DNA from: Nocardioides sp. SYSU D00065 | GTDB lineage: Bacteria; Actinomycetota; Actinomycetes; Propionibacteriales; Nocardioidaceae | Assembly (NCBI RefSeq): GCF_017916425.1 | Contig: NZ_JAFMSX010000001.1 | Location: 992,001-1,056,000 of the forward strand | Direction: 5' to 3' | DNA: 64,000 nucleotides | In this document: positions 15,679 through 24,039 of the stretch, piece by piece | Layout: the number at the start of each line of letters is the position of its first letter | Numbering within the stretch: the first letter of the stretch is position 1 | Made by a program: the position numbers and the translations under genes | Notes under the pieces: generated by a model | Told to the model about the DNA's origin: nothing | Database searches by the model: none | The model's input: the letters and a program-made list of their open reading frames with translations, nothing else

Positions 15679-16458
15679 TCACCACCAGCCGAGCAGCTGC
15701 CCGCCGATGCGCACCACGAAGCCCGAGACGACCAGCAGGAAGAACACCCGCACGAACTTCGCGCCGCGCGCCATCGCCAGCCGCGCACCGACGTAGCCGC
15801 CGGTGACGTTGGCCGCCGCCATCACCAGCGCCAGGTCCCAGATGACCGCGCCCTGCGGGATGAAGACGGCGAGGGCGGCCAGGTTCGTGGCCCAGTTGGC
15901 GAGCTTGGCCTTGGCCGAGGCCTCGAGGAAGTTGTAGCCGAGCAGCCCGACCAGCGCGAAGACGAGGAACGAGCCGGTGCCCGGCCCGATCGCCCCGTCG
16001 TAGAAGCCGATCGTCAGGCCGGTCAGCGCGACGACGGCGAGGTGCCGACCGCCCTCGAAGCGCAGCTTGGTCAGCTCGCCGACGCTCGGCCTGGCCACCA
16101 CGTAGCCGCCGACCAGCACGAGCACGACGAGGATGATCGGGTCGAAGGCGCTGCGCGGCAGCAGCGAGGCGACGAGTGCCCCGCCCGCGGAGCCGACGAA
16201 CGCGGCCAGCATCAGCGGCAGGAAGGTCCGTGGGTCGGGGCGGATGCGCCGGACGTACGTCGCCGCGCTGATGCTGGTGCCGCAGAAGGACGCGAGCTTG
16301 TTCGTGGCCGCGATCTGCACGACCGACGCGCCGGGCAGCCCGACGAGCAGGGCGGGCAGCTGCACGAGCCCGCCGCCGCCGACGACGGCGTCGACGAAGC
16401 CGGCGCACAGGGCCGCGAGGAGCAGGAAGCAGACGACCTCGAGGGACAGGTCCGCCAC
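15679..16458 (-). CDS. TauE/SafE-family sulfite or anion exporter-like permease
   Basis: A 259-residue membrane protein with about eight hydrophobic segments in two halves. Each half carries the family signature: GFVDAVVGGGGLVQLPAL in the first, GFYDGAIGPGTGSFLVF in the second. ATNKLASFCGTSISA is also typical. TauE/SafE proteins move sulfur-containing anions such as sulfite or sulfoacetate, and many homologues are uncharacterised. The GTG start lies two bases downstream of the preceding lipoprotein stop. The operon CBS-lipoprotein-permease puts a putative sulfur-anion transporter beside a sulfur amino-acid enzyme, which is suggestive but not proof of substrate. Confidence 0.9.
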   Translation of the reverse strand: MADLSLEVVCFLLLAALCAGFVDAVVGGGGLVQLPALLVGLPGASVVQIAATNKLASFCGTSISAATYVRRIRPDPRTFLPLMLAAFVGSAGGALVASLLPRSAFDPIILVVLVLVGGYVVARPSVGELTKLRFEGGRHLAVVALTGLTIGFYDGAIGPGTGSFLVFALVGLLGYNFLEASAKAKLANWATNLAALAVFIPQGAVIWDLALVMAAANVTGGYVGARLAMARGAKFVRVFFLLVVSGFVVRIGGQLLGWW

Positions 16459-16459
16459 G

Positions 16460-16933
16460 TCAGCCGGACGTGGAGTCGTCGCCCGAGCCGGAGTCCCGGC
16501 TGAACTCCTGCACCACGACGGCGTCGTAGTCCTCGGGCATGGTCGCGCCGAGTCCGGGGCAGACCAGCTGCTGGGACTGGTCGGTCTCCATCGTCGCGGC
16601 CGAGCAGTTGAGGGTGGCCACGGGCTCGCCGTCGGTGGAGAACACCATCTGGAAGATGGCCGCACGCTCCTCGTCCGACCGGTTGGTGATCGTGCCCTTG
16701 ACCTCCGGGGTGGTGACCTCGTCGACACCGGCGGAGCGCTCGATGGGATTGAGCTCCCACCCGTCCTCCACGGCGAAGCCGTTCCACTCGAAGGCCTTGC
16801 CGACCTCGACCTCCACCGGGTCGGTGCTGGGCGCGGCATCCCGGGCGTCCTCGGCGTCCTCCGTGCACGCGCCGAGCGCGCCCAGGCAGGCGAGCGCGAG
16901 CAGCGCGGCGGGCAGCCGCGTGCCCCGCCTCAC
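16460..16933 (-). CDS. Small lipoprotein of unknown function
   Basis: A 157-residue predicted lipoprotein. The N-terminus VRRGTRLPAALLALACLGALGAC gives a basic n-region, a hydrophobic core and a lipobox ending LGAC. The mature part is acidic (TEDAEDARDAAPS) and has a single beta-rich domain with VKGTITNRSDEERAAIFQM and QLVCPGLGATMP; two cysteines could form a disulfide. This resembles DUF4352-like extracellular domains, but I cannot assign a family firmly. The GTG start overlaps the CBS stop (GTGA), and the permease follows after one base. Confidence 0.8.
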   Translation of the reverse strand: MRRGTRLPAALLALACLGALGACTEDAEDARDAAPSTDPVEVEVGKAFEWNGFAVEDGWELNPIERSAGVDEVTTPEVKGTITNRSDEERAAIFQMVFSTDGEPVATLNCSAATMETDQSQQLVCPGLGATMPEDYDAVVVQEFSRDSGSGDDSTSG

Positions 16934-18315
16934 GAGGCGGCCACGAAGGTGAGCAGGTCCTGGCGGGTGAGCACGCCGATGGGCTTGCCCTCCTCGTGGA
17001 CCAGCACCGCGTCGGCCTCGCCGAGCAGCGCGACGGCGTCCGCCGCCGGCTCGGCCGAGCCGATCGTCGGCAGCGCGGGCGACATGTGGTCCTCGACCCG
17101 GTCGGTGAGCCGGGCGGTGCCGGCGTACAGCGCGTCGAGGAGTGCGGACACCGACACCGAGCCGGCCACCTCGGCCGCCACGATGGGCGGCTCGGCGCGC
17201 ACGACCGGCATCTGGCTCACGCCGTACTCCTGCAGGATGTGGACCGCCTCGGCGATGGTCTCGCCCGGGTGCGTGTGCACGAGGTCGGGCAGCTGGCCGG
17301 ACTTGCCGCGCAGCACCTCGCCGACCGTGCGGGCGTCGGCCTGCGCGCCGGTGGCGAAGCCGTACTGGCCCAGCCAGTCGTCGTTGAAGACCTTGGTGAG
17401 GTAGCCGCGACCGGAGTCGGGCAGCAGCACGACGACCACCGCGTCGCTGCGTCCCTGCTCGGCCAGCTCGTGCGCCAGCTGGCGGGCCGCGAAGGCCGCC
17501 ATCCCGGCGGAGCCGCCGACGAGCATCGCCTCCTCGCGGGCCAGACGCCGGGTGAAGGCGAAGGAGTCGGCGTCGGAGACCTCGATGACCCGGTCGGCGA
17601 CGGTGCGGTCGTAGGTGTCGGGCCAGAAGTCCTCGCCGACGCCCTCGACGAGGTAGGGGCGGCCGGTGCCGCCGGAGTAGACCGACCCGGACGGGTCGGC
17701 GCCGACGACCTGGACGTCGGGGTTCTGCTCCTTGAGGTAGCGCCCGACGCCGCTGATCGTGCCGCCGGTGCCCATGCCGGTGACGAAGTGGGTGATCCGC
17801 CCCTCGGTCTGCGCCCAGATCTCCGGCCCCGTGGTCTCGTAGTGCGAGCGCGGGTTGTGGGGGTTGGAGTACTGGTCGGGCTTCCACGAGCCGGGCTCGG
17901 CGGCGAGCCGGTCGCTGACGTTGTAGTAGGAGTCGGGGTGCTCCGGCGCGACAGCGGTCGGGCACACCACGACCTCGGCGCCGTAGGCCTTGAGCACGTT
18001 GCGCTTGTCCTCGCTGACCTTGTCCGGGCACACGAAGACGCACTTGTAGCCCTTCTGCTGGGCCACCATCGCCAACCCGACGCCGGTGTTGCCGGAGGTC
18101 GGCTCGACGATCGTGCCGCCGGGCTGGAGGGCACCGGAGGCCTCGGCCGCCTCGATCATCCGCGAGGCGATGCGGTCCTTCACCGAGCCGCCGGGGTTGA
18201 GGTACTCGACCTTGGCGAGGACGAGCGGTCCCCCGTCCGGCAGGTCGAGGGTCCGGCTCAGCCGCACGAGCGGGGTGTTGCCGATGAGGTCGAGGAGCGA
18301 GTTCACGTACTGCAC
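16930..18315 (-). CDS. Cystathionine beta-synthase
   Basis: A 461-residue PLP enzyme that condenses serine and homocysteine to cystathionine in reverse transsulfuration. The PLP lysine lies in GGSVKDR near residue 46. EPTSGNTGVGLA is the substrate loop, and GMGTGGTISGVGRY is the phosphate-binding loop. LVGGSAGMAAF and the VVVLLPDSGRGYLTK segment complete the catalytic core to about residue 330. A tandem CBS-domain pair follows (AVHILQEYGVSQMPVV and AVLVHEEGKPIGVLTRQDLL), the usual regulatory module. It lacks the heme-binding N-terminus of vertebrate enzymes. The GTG start has TAGATT six bases upstream. It is first in the operon with the lipoprotein and TauE-type permease. Confidence 0.95.
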   Translation of the reverse strand: MQYVNSLLDLIGNTPLVRLSRTLDLPDGGPLVLAKVEYLNPGGSVKDRIASRMIEAAEASGALQPGGTIVEPTSGNTGVGLAMVAQQKGYKCVFVCPDKVSEDKRNVLKAYGAEVVVCPTAVAPEHPDSYYNVSDRLAAEPGSWKPDQYSNPHNPRSHYETTGPEIWAQTEGRITHFVTGMGTGGTISGVGRYLKEQNPDVQVVGADPSGSVYSGGTGRPYLVEGVGEDFWPDTYDRTVADRVIEVSDADSFAFTRRLAREEAMLVGGSAGMAAFAARQLAHELAEQGRSDAVVVVLLPDSGRGYLTKVFNDDWLGQYGFATGAQADARTVGEVLRGKSGQLPDLVHTHPGETIAEAVHILQEYGVSQMPVVRAEPPIVAAEVAGSVSVSALLDALYAGTARLTDRVEDHMSPALPTIGSAEPAADAVALLGEADAVLVHEEGKPIGVLTRQDLLTFVAAS

Positions 18316-18321
18316 CCACTC

Positions 18322-18327
18322 AATCTA
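18322..18327 (-). promoter_or_regulatory. Leaderless -10 of the CBS operon
   Basis: TAGATT on the minus strand ends six bases before the GTG at 18315. Confidence 0.6.
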
Positions 18328-18364
18328 GCCACCTCCTGCTCCGTTCGCGTCAACGCCGGTTGCG

Positions 18365-18370
18365 TAGCAT
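18365..18370 (+). promoter_or_regulatory. Leaderless -10 of the SGNH hydrolase gene
   Basis: TAGCAT ends seven bases before the GTG at 18378 and no ribosome-binding site precedes the start. The divergent CBS -10 lies 38 bases away. Confidence 0.6.
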
Positions 18371-18377
18371 CGGCGCC

Positions 18378-19427
18378 GTGGGGGCAACAGGAGCAGCACG
18401 CAAGCTGGCATCGGCCGCCGCCCTGGGCGGGGGCGGCCTGTCCGTGCTCGGCGCGGGCCTCTACGGGGTCCTGGTCGCCGAGGCGAAGATCGCCCGAAAG
18501 GTGATCGGCAACGCCACCGACGCGCCTCCCGACGCCACCGGCTGGTACGGACGGGGCCGGCCGGCGCCGGCGATCCGGATCGCGCTGCTGGGCGACTCCA
18601 GCGCCGCCGGCTACGGCGTCCAGCGGGTCGAGGACACGACCGGCGCCCACCTGGCCACCGGCGTGGCCGCCCAGGCCGACCGCCGCGTGCACCTGCGCTC
18701 CTTGGCGGTCGTGGGCGCGCAGTCCAGCGACCTGGCCGACCAGGTCGATGGCGCGCTCGGCACCCACCCCGACCTCGCCGTCGTGCTGATCGGCGCCAAC
18801 GACGTCACCCACACCGTCCTGCCGTCCGCGTCCGTGCGGCACCTGGCCGAGGGCGTACGCCGGCTCCGCGAGGCCGGCGTGGCCGTCGTGGTCGGGACCT
18901 GCCCGGACCTCGGCACCGTCCGGCCCATCCCGCCACCGCTCAAGCAGGTGGCGCGCGAGTGGTCGCGCCGTCTCGCTGCCGCCCAGACGATCACGGTGGT
19001 CGAGAACGGCGGCCGGTCGGTGTCGCTCGGCGACATCCTCGGCCCGGAGTTCGATGCCGCTCCGGCCGTCCTCTTCGGCCCCGACCGCTTCCACCCGTCG
19101 GCCGACGGCTACAAGCAGCTCGCGTCGGTGCTCGTCCCGTCGTGCCTGGCCGCGCTCGGCCTGGTGCCGGAGGACGAGGCGCTGCCCGAGCCGCGCCGCC
19201 GCGAGGGGATCCTGCCCGTCGCGGCCGCGGCGGTCCGCGCCGCCCGTACGCCCGGCACCGAGGTCGACGGCACGGAGGTCGGCGGCCACCAGCGCGGCCT
19301 GCGCGGGCGCTGGGTCGAGCTGCGGCACCGGCGCCGCCGCCCCTCCACCGACGCGGAGTCGCCCGAGCAGGACGAGCAGGAGGACCCCGAGCTGGCCGCG
19401 GCGTCGGGCGACACCAGCGGTCAGTGA
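18378..19427 (+). CDS. SGNH/GDSL-type hydrolase
   Basis: A 349-residue hydrolase. An N-terminal hydrophobic segment (GGGGLSVLGAGLYGVLVAEA) probably anchors or exports it. The SGNH blocks are visible: LLGDSSAAGYG (block I, catalytic Ser), a glycine in block II, VVLIGANDVTH (block III, Asn) and DRFHPSADGY (block V, Asp and His). The last roughly 80 residues are a charged low-complexity tail. SGNH enzymes are esterases or lipases, often acting on acylated cell-envelope glycans. The GTG at 18378 is chosen over an upstream TTG because of the -10 spacing. It is divergent from CBS. Confidence 0.88.
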   Translation: MGATGAARKLASAAALGGGGLSVLGAGLYGVLVAEAKIARKVIGNATDAPPDATGWYGRGRPAPAIRIALLGDSSAAGYGVQRVEDTTGAHLATGVAAQADRRVHLRSLAVVGAQSSDLADQVDGALGTHPDLAVVLIGANDVTHTVLPSASVRHLAEGVRRLREAGVAVVVGTCPDLGTVRPIPPPLKQVAREWSRRLAAAQTITVVENGGRSVSLGDILGPEFDAAPAVLFGPDRFHPSADGYKQLASVLVPSCLAALGLVPEDEALPEPRRREGILPVAAAAVRAARTPGTEVDGTEVGGHQRGLRGRWVELRHRRRRPSTDAESPEQDEQEDPELAAASGDTSGQ

Positions 19428-19460
19428 CGCACACCCGTGGCGCAGCGCCCGGACATGGCG

Positions 19461-19492
19461 CCGGCCCGCCCGAGGTGACTCGGACGGGCCGG
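19461..19492. terminator. Hairpin between convergent SGNH and Bax-inhibitor genes
   Basis: A 14-base stem with one mismatch pairs 19461-19474 with 19479-19492 around a GTGA loop. It sits 33 bases after the SGNH stop and 34 bases before the convergent gene's end. No U-tract follows, as is usual for actinobacterial terminators. Confidence 0.65.
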
Positions 19493-19526
19493 CGAACGGT
19501 CCAGCAGGGAGCAGGTCAGGCGAGGA

Positions 19527-20399
19527 TCAGTCCCCACCGCGCAGGATCGCGAGGATCCGCAGCAGGTTGGTGTAGATCCACACCAGGCTGACCGTCAGGC
19601 CGAAGGCGGCCCGCCACGACTCGCGCTCCGGGAGGCCGGCGGCGACGCCGTTCTCGACGAAGTCGAAGTCGAGGATCAGCATGAGGACACCGAGCACGAG
19701 GCCGGCGAGGGCGAAGACGAAGCCGAGCCCACCCATGCCGTAGAGGCCGGTGTTGACGCCGAAGAAGCTCAGCACCAGCGACAGCAGGCCGAGACCGACC
19801 ATGCCGAACATCGCGGCCACGACACCGCGGCGGAACTTGTCGCCCACCTTGATGTTGAGGAACTTGTAGGCGGCGAGCGTGCCCGCCAGGGCACCGAACG
19901 TGCCGATCACCGCGCTGGTGACGACGCCCTCGAACTGGGTCTCGAAGACCTTGCTCACCGCGCCCAGCGCGACGCCCTCTGCAGCCGCGAACGCGAGCAC
20001 GAGAGCCGGGCTGATGACGCGCTTGAACGAGTTCACCAGCGACAGCAGGAACGCAGCGCCCGCACCCAGGCCGGCGAGCATCAGCGCGCGGGACGCAGCG
20101 GCGTTGACCTCGGTGTCGGTGCCGGAGAAGTCACCGATCCACCACCAGGTGATGGTGGCCGTCACGAAGATGAGCGCGACCGAGATCGCCGTCTTCTGGA
20201 TGACCGAGTCGATCGTCATCCGACCCTGGTCCACCTGGCCGCCGGGCGTCCCGGTGCCCCACGTGGACGGGTCGCTGCTGGTGTCGCCGTAGCCGGGGTA
20301 GGCCGCGCCGCCACCGGCGTACGTCTGGTTGCCGTAGGCGTTCGACGAGGCTCGGCTGAACTCCTCGGAACGGTTGAAAACGGGGTTGTTGCTCTTCAT
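19527..20399 (-). CDS. Bax inhibitor-1/YccA-family membrane protein
   Basis: A 290-residue protein. The cytoplasmic N-terminus (about 65 residues) is rich in Gly, Ser and Tyr and low in complexity. Seven hydrophobic segments follow. FAAAEGVALGAVSKVFE and the RESWRAAFGLTVSLVWIYTNLLRIL C-terminus are typical of the YccA branch of the Bax-inhibitor-1 fold, whose conserved acidic residues form a pH-sensitive cation leak in characterised members. The ATG has AAGGAGAG seven bases upstream, one of the few strong ribosome-binding sites in this stretch. The gene is monocistronic by spacing, downstream of the tRNA on the same strand. Confidence 0.93.
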   Translation of the reverse strand: MKSNNPVFNRSEEFSRASSNAYGNQTYAGGGAAYPGYGDTSSDPSTWGTGTPGGQVDQGRMTIDSVIQKTAISVALIFVTATITWWWIGDFSGTDTEVNAAASRALMLAGLGAGAAFLLSLVNSFKRVISPALVLAFAAAEGVALGAVSKVFETQFEGVVTSAVIGTFGALAGTLAAYKFLNIKVGDKFRRGVVAAMFGMVGLGLLSLVLSFFGVNTGLYGMGGLGFVFALAGLVLGVLMLILDFDFVENGVAAGLPERESWRAAFGLTVSLVWIYTNLLRILAILRGGD

Positions 20400-20554
20400 G
20401 GTCTCTCCTTGGAGGCCGCCCCCGGAGCTTCCGGGGGTTCCGACGCCGTCGCGGTGACGGCGCCTGTCACGTCACACCACTCTAGCCGGGGTGACACCTG
20501 TTCAAACGTGCGCGCGGTGTCTGCTGTTCCCGTCACAGCAACTTCTCAGGTTCG

Positions 20555-20628
20555 TGCCCCGGCTGGGGTTCGAACCCAGACTGTGCGGTTTTTAAGACCG
20601 CTTCCTCTACCGGTTGGGATACCGGGGC
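20555..20628 (-). tRNA. tRNA with UAA anticodon (Leu-type codon) but class I short variable arm
   Basis: A 74-base cloverleaf. The acceptor stem GCCCCGG pairs with CCGGGGC, followed by discriminator A and no encoded CCA. The D arm has three good pairs and GG at 18-19. The anticodon stem GCGGT/ACCGC closes the loop CTTAAAA, giving anticodon TAA. The variable arm is only ACAGT (5 bases). The T arm CTGGG/CCCAG has the TTCGAAC loop. Leucine tRNAs normally have a long variable arm, so the identity implied by the anticodon and the architecture disagree. It lies 13 bases downstream of the peptide deformylase stop on the same strand. Confidence 0.85.
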
Positions 20629-20641
20629 CGGTCCAGCTGTC

Positions 20642-21199
20642 CTACAGGTAGGTCTTGCGAGCGTAGACGGCGTGCGCCCCGGCCGCCCGGTCGAGGAAGA
20701 GCAGGCCGTCGCAGTGGTCGATCTCGTGCTGGAGCGCCCGCGCCTCGAACGCCTCCGCCTCGAGCTCGACCTCCTCGCCGGTGCCGGGCAGCTGCCCGCG
20801 TACGACGATGCGGCTGGGCCGCTTGACGTCGCCGGTGAGGTCGGGGACGGACATGCAGCCCTCGCGGGCCTTCTCGTTGCGAGTGCTCGCGACCACGGCG
20901 GCGTTGCAGAGCACGAACGTCCCGTGATGCTCGCGGGTCTTGGGATGCTGGGACACGTCGACGCAGAAGACCTGGGCGGCGACACCGACCTGGGGCGCGG
21001 CCAGGCCCACGCAGCCCGGGGACACCCGCATGGTGGCGACCAGGTCCGCGGCGAGCTGCACGACCTCGGGCGACGTCGGGTCGACGGCGGCGCCGGCGGT
21101 GGACAGCACCGGCGCGGGAGCGCGTACGACGGCGCGCACCGCCCCGGTCACGGCGAGGTCGGTCACGGCCCAGTCCCGGACCCGGGGGTTGACACTCAT
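20642..21199 (-). CDS. def: Peptide deformylase
   Basis: A 185-residue enzyme that removes the N-formyl group from nascent proteins. All three metal-site motifs are present: GLAAPQVG near residue 65, EGCMSVPD (EGCLS motif, Cys ligand) near 113 and QHEIDHCDG (HExxH, two His ligands and catalytic Glu) near 157. Met replaces the usual Leu in the second motif, as in some actinobacterial type copies. The ATG lies 10 bases after the ACT-protein stop and the tRNA follows, so it is in the run gppA-udg-ACT-def. There is no signal peptide; it is cytosolic and ribosome-associated. Confidence 0.95.
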   Translation of the reverse strand: MSVNPRVRDWAVTDLAVTGAVRAVVRAPAPVLSTAGAAVDPTSPEVVQLAADLVATMRVSPGCVGLAAPQVGVAAQVFCVDVSQHPKTREHHGTFVLCNAAVVASTRNEKAREGCMSVPDLTGDVKRPSRIVVRGQLPGTGEEVELEAEAFEARALQHEIDHCDGLLFLDRAAGAHAVYARKTYL

Positions 21200-21209
21200 C
21201 GGCGGCCGC

Positions 21210-21737
21210 TCAGAGCTCGTCGGTCTCGGCGGCGCGCAGGGTCACGCCGACGCCGAGGTCCGCGGCCACCGCCGCGAGGTCATGCTCGACAGCCGCCGCG
21301 TCGGCATCGGCGGGAAGATCCACCTCCGCGACGAGCAGGTAGAGGTCACCGGCCAGGCGGGTGGTGAGGTCGGTGATGTTGCCGCCGACGGCGGCGAGCA
21401 CGCCGACCACGGCGGAGACGATGCCCGGACGGTCGCCACCGTGCACGGAGAGGATCCACGACGTGCCGTCGGCGGCCGGCACCTGCTCGACGGGCACCTC
21501 CCGCACCGTCACGGTGAGGGTGCCGTCGGTGGTCAGCGGCGCGAGGGCCGCCTCGATCTCGGCGTCGCCGGCGGCGCCCTCGCACACCAGAGTCATCGCG
21601 AAGTGACCGCGCAGCAGCGTCATCGTGGAGTCCTCGAGGTTGAGGCCCAGTCCCGCCAACCGGTCGGTGGTCTCGGCGATGATGCCGGGGCGGTCGTGGC
21701 CGAGGACGGTGATGGCGTGGAGGGTCACGGCGGTCAT
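21210..21737 (-). CDS. Tandem ACT-domain regulatory protein (GcvR-like)
   Basis: A 175-residue protein consisting of two ACT domains. The first begins AITVLGHDRPGIIAETTDRLAGLGLNL and the second ILSVHGGDRPGIVSAVVGVLAAVGGNI. Both contain the GxDRPGI amino-acid-binding turn. Proteins of this form include GcvR and the ACT part of SerB-like enzymes, and they sense small ligands such as glycine or serine. No catalytic domain is attached. The ATG overlaps the glycosylase stop (ATGA). Confidence 0.9.
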   Translation of the reverse strand: MTAVTLHAITVLGHDRPGIIAETTDRLAGLGLNLEDSTMTLLRGHFAMTLVCEGAAGDAEIEAALAPLTTDGTLTVTVREVPVEQVPAADGTSWILSVHGGDRPGIVSAVVGVLAAVGGNITDLTTRLAGDLYLLVAEVDLPADADAAAVEHDLAAVAADLGVGVTLRAAETDEL

Positions 21738-22549
21738 TGTGTCAGCGCGCGGGCGCGGGCGAAGACCTCGTCCGTCATGTCCCGGGTGAGTCGACCGGTG
21801 TAGGTGTTGTGCGGGGAGGGGTGGTAGCACCCCACGAGCGTGACTGCACCCAGCTCCACCTCGGCGCCGTGGGCGAACTTCGGCCTGCGGGCCGGCGCCG
21901 GCGCCCCGGCCGCGACCAGCGACCGCACCGCTCCGTCCCAGCCGAACGAGCCCAGCGCGACCACCACGCGGACGGTGGGCAGCAGCGCCAGCTCGGCCGC
22001 GATCCACGGTGCGCACGCGTCGCGCTCGGCCGGCGTCGGCTTGTTGTCCGGTGGCGCGCACCGGACCGTCGCGACCATCCGTGCCCCGACCAGCCGCTGA
22101 CCGTCGCCTGCGTGCTCGCTGGTCGCCTGCACCGCCCACCCGGTGCGGTGCAGGCTGGCGAAGAGCCAGTCCGCACTCGGGTCGCCGGTGAAGATGCGCC
22201 CAGTCCGGTTGCCACCGTTGGCGGCCGGCGCCAGGCCGACGACCAGCAGCGACGGCTCCGGATCCCCCCACCCCGGGATCGGCCGCCCCCAGTAGGGCTG
22301 GTCGGCGAACGAGGCGCGCTTCTCGCGCGCCACCCCCTCGCGCCAGGCCACCAGCCGCGGGCAGGCCGAGCAGACGCTGACCCGCGCCTCGAGCTCGGCG
22401 AGCGGCGCGTCCCGCGCCAGGCGACGTACGTCGTCGGCGTCGCGGGCCACGGGGGTGTCCGGTGCGGCCGGGTCGTCGGGCCAGCCGGTGCCCGGGGCGA
22501 CCGGGCTGGTGAACCTGCCCCCGACGAGCGGGTGCGGCAGCAGGGTCAT
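21734..22549 (-). CDS. Family 5 (UDGb-type) uracil-DNA glycosylase
   Basis: A 271-residue DNA-repair enzyme that excises uracil and other deaminated bases. The N-terminal CSACPRL and later VRCAPPDNKPTPAERDAC supply the four cysteines of the iron-sulfur cluster. Motif 1 reads GLAPAANGGNRTGR, without the Asp or Asn nucleophile-activating residue of family 1, and motif 2 is CYHPSPHNTYTGRL; both are typical of family 5. The length fits the family. It is translationally coupled at both ends (ATGA overlaps with gppA upstream and the ACT gene downstream). Confidence 0.93.
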   Translation of the reverse strand: MTLLPHPLVGGRFTSPVAPGTGWPDDPAAPDTPVARDADDVRRLARDAPLAELEARVSVCSACPRLVAWREGVAREKRASFADQPYWGRPIPGWGDPEPSLLVVGLAPAANGGNRTGRIFTGDPSADWLFASLHRTGWAVQATSEHAGDGQRLVGARMVATVRCAPPDNKPTPAERDACAPWIAAELALLPTVRVVVALGSFGWDGAVRSLVAAGAPAPARRPKFAHGAEVELGAVTLVGCYHPSPHNTYTGRLTRDMTDEVFARARALTQ

Positions 22550-23478
22550 CGGCCGATGGCCGCGGCCATGCCGTGCAGGATGTCGGCCTCGGAGACCACG
22601 TGGTCCGGGACGGGCACCCGGGCGAGGATCCGGGTCCAGATCAGCGCGCCGGCGCCGATGACGTCGGCGCGGCCGGGGTGCATGTAGGGCAGCGCGCGCC
22701 GCTCCGCCACGGTCATCGCGACCAGACCGTCGACGAAGGAGGCGGTCGCGGCGTTGGACAGCACCGCCTGGTCGAAGGCGTCCCGGTCGTACGTCGGCAG
22801 CGCGAGCACCCCGCAGGCGAGGGTCTTGATGGTGCCGGAGGTGCCGATGACGGTCCGGGTCCGCTCGAGCGGGATGCCGGAGGCGTCGAGGTGGGCGTCG
22901 ATGTCGGCCACGCAGGCCGCGACCTCGTCGGCAGTCGGCGGGTCGCTGTGGAGGTGCCGCTCGTGCAGCCGCACCGACCCGATGTCCATCGACACCGCCT
23001 GCCGCTCCCCCGCCTCGCCGAGGACGAGCTCGGTCGAGCCGCCGCCGATGTCGACGACCAGCACGGGCTCCGGCGGGACCGGGTCCTGGGCGGCGATGGC
23101 GCCGGCGAACACGAGCGCGGCCTCCTCCTCTCCCGACAGGACCTCCGGCTCGACGCCCAGCCGTCGGCGTACGCCGTCGCGGAACACCGCGGCGTTGGCT
23201 GCGTCGCGGGTGGCCGAGGTCGCGCAGAACCGGACCCGCCCCGGCTCGACGCCGTGGCTGCGGATGGTCTCGGCGAGGTCGTCGACAGCGGCGAACGTGC
23301 GTGTCAGCGCCTCCTCGGCGAGCACCCCCGTCCGGTCCACCCCCTGCCCGAGGCGTACGACGCGCGAGTCGCGCACCACCACGTCGAGCCGCCCGTCGCC
23401 GCGGGGGCTGCCGATGAGCACCTTGATGGAGTTGGTGCCGCAGTCGATGGCCGCGACGAGCCGTGCCGGGTCGGTCAT
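22546..23478 (-). CDS. Ppx/GppA-family exopolyphosphatase / pppGpp phosphatase
   Basis: A 310-residue single-domain-pair member of the ASKHA fold. Motifs are AIDCGTNSIKVLI (phosphate 1), ATSATRDAANA, VLSGEEEAALVFAGA and LVVDIGGGSTELVLG (phosphate 2), then GTSGTIKTLA. The short form lacks the C-terminal HD-like domain of E. coli Ppx, as in the Mycobacterium homologues. Likely substrates are polyphosphate and/or pppGpp. Upstream of the ATG, CACAAT ends six bases before the start, a weaker leaderless-type site. It follows DUF501 and DivIC as in the conserved actinobacterial order eno-divIC-DUF501-ppx. Confidence 0.93.
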   Translation of the reverse strand: MTDPARLVAAIDCGTNSIKVLIGSPRGDGRLDVVVRDSRVVRLGQGVDRTGVLAEEALTRTFAAVDDLAETIRSHGVEPGRVRFCATSATRDAANAAVFRDGVRRRLGVEPEVLSGEEEAALVFAGAIAAQDPVPPEPVLVVDIGGGSTELVLGEAGERQAVSMDIGSVRLHERHLHSDPPTADEVAACVADIDAHLDASGIPLERTRTVIGTSGTIKTLACGVLALPTYDRDAFDQAVLSNAATASFVDGLVAMTVAERRALPYMHPGRADVIGAGALIWTRILARVPVPDHVVSEADILHGMAAAIGR

Positions 23479-23499
23479 GGCCTCATTGTGCCGAGCGGC

Positions 23500-24039
23500 T
23501 CAGCGCTCGACGCAGGGACCGGCGGACCACCACTCGCCGAGCGCGTCGAGCACCTCGTCGCCGAGCGGGTTCACGCCGCGGCCCATCGCCAGCGACTGGC
23601 CGGCCAGCACGTGCAGGCACTTGACGCGGTCCGGCATGCCGCCGGCCGAGATGCCGTCGATCTCCGGCACGTCCAGCCCGGCCCGCTCGCCCACCTCGGC
23701 GCGGGCCTGCAGGTAGCGCTCGTGCGCGGCGCGGTAGGCCGCGGCGAGCTCCGGGTCGGTGCCGAGCCGCTCCTGCATCTGCTTCATCACGCCGTTGCCC
23801 TCGAGCGTGCCGATGCGCGAGGCCGCGCGCGGGCACGTGAGGTAGAAGGTGGTGGGGAACGGCGTGCCGTCGGGCAGCCGCGGCTCGGTCGTGACCACGT
23901 CGGGGTTGCCGCACGGGCACCGGTGGCCCACGGAGTCGATGCCGCGCGGGCGCCGGTCGAGCTGGGCGCGGATCGCGGCCTCGTCGGCGGGGTCGATCTT
24001 CGGCGCGGGCGGTGTGGGTGAGGGGGTCGGCTCGGTCAC
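23500..24039 (-). CDS. DUF501 protein
   Basis: A 179-residue protein dominated by the DUF501 domain: HRCPCGNPDVVTTEPRLPDGTPFPTTFYLTCPRA, then GTLEGNGVMKQM and ISAGGMPDRVKCLHVLAGQSLA. The conserved Cys and His residues (CPCG, CP, CLH) suggest a metal site. Function is unknown; the gene is conserved across actinobacteria between divIC and ppx. The GTG start overlaps the DivIC stop (GTGA). The N-terminal roughly 15 residues are a proline/threonine-rich extension. Confidence 0.93.
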   Translation of the reverse strand: MTEPTPSPTPPAPKIDPADEAAIRAQLDRRPRGIDSVGHRCPCGNPDVVTTEPRLPDGTPFPTTFYLTCPRAASRIGTLEGNGVMKQMQERLGTDPELAAAYRAAHERYLQARAEVGERAGLDVPEIDGISAGGMPDRVKCLHVLAGQSLAMGRGVNPLGDEVLDALGEWWSAGPCVER

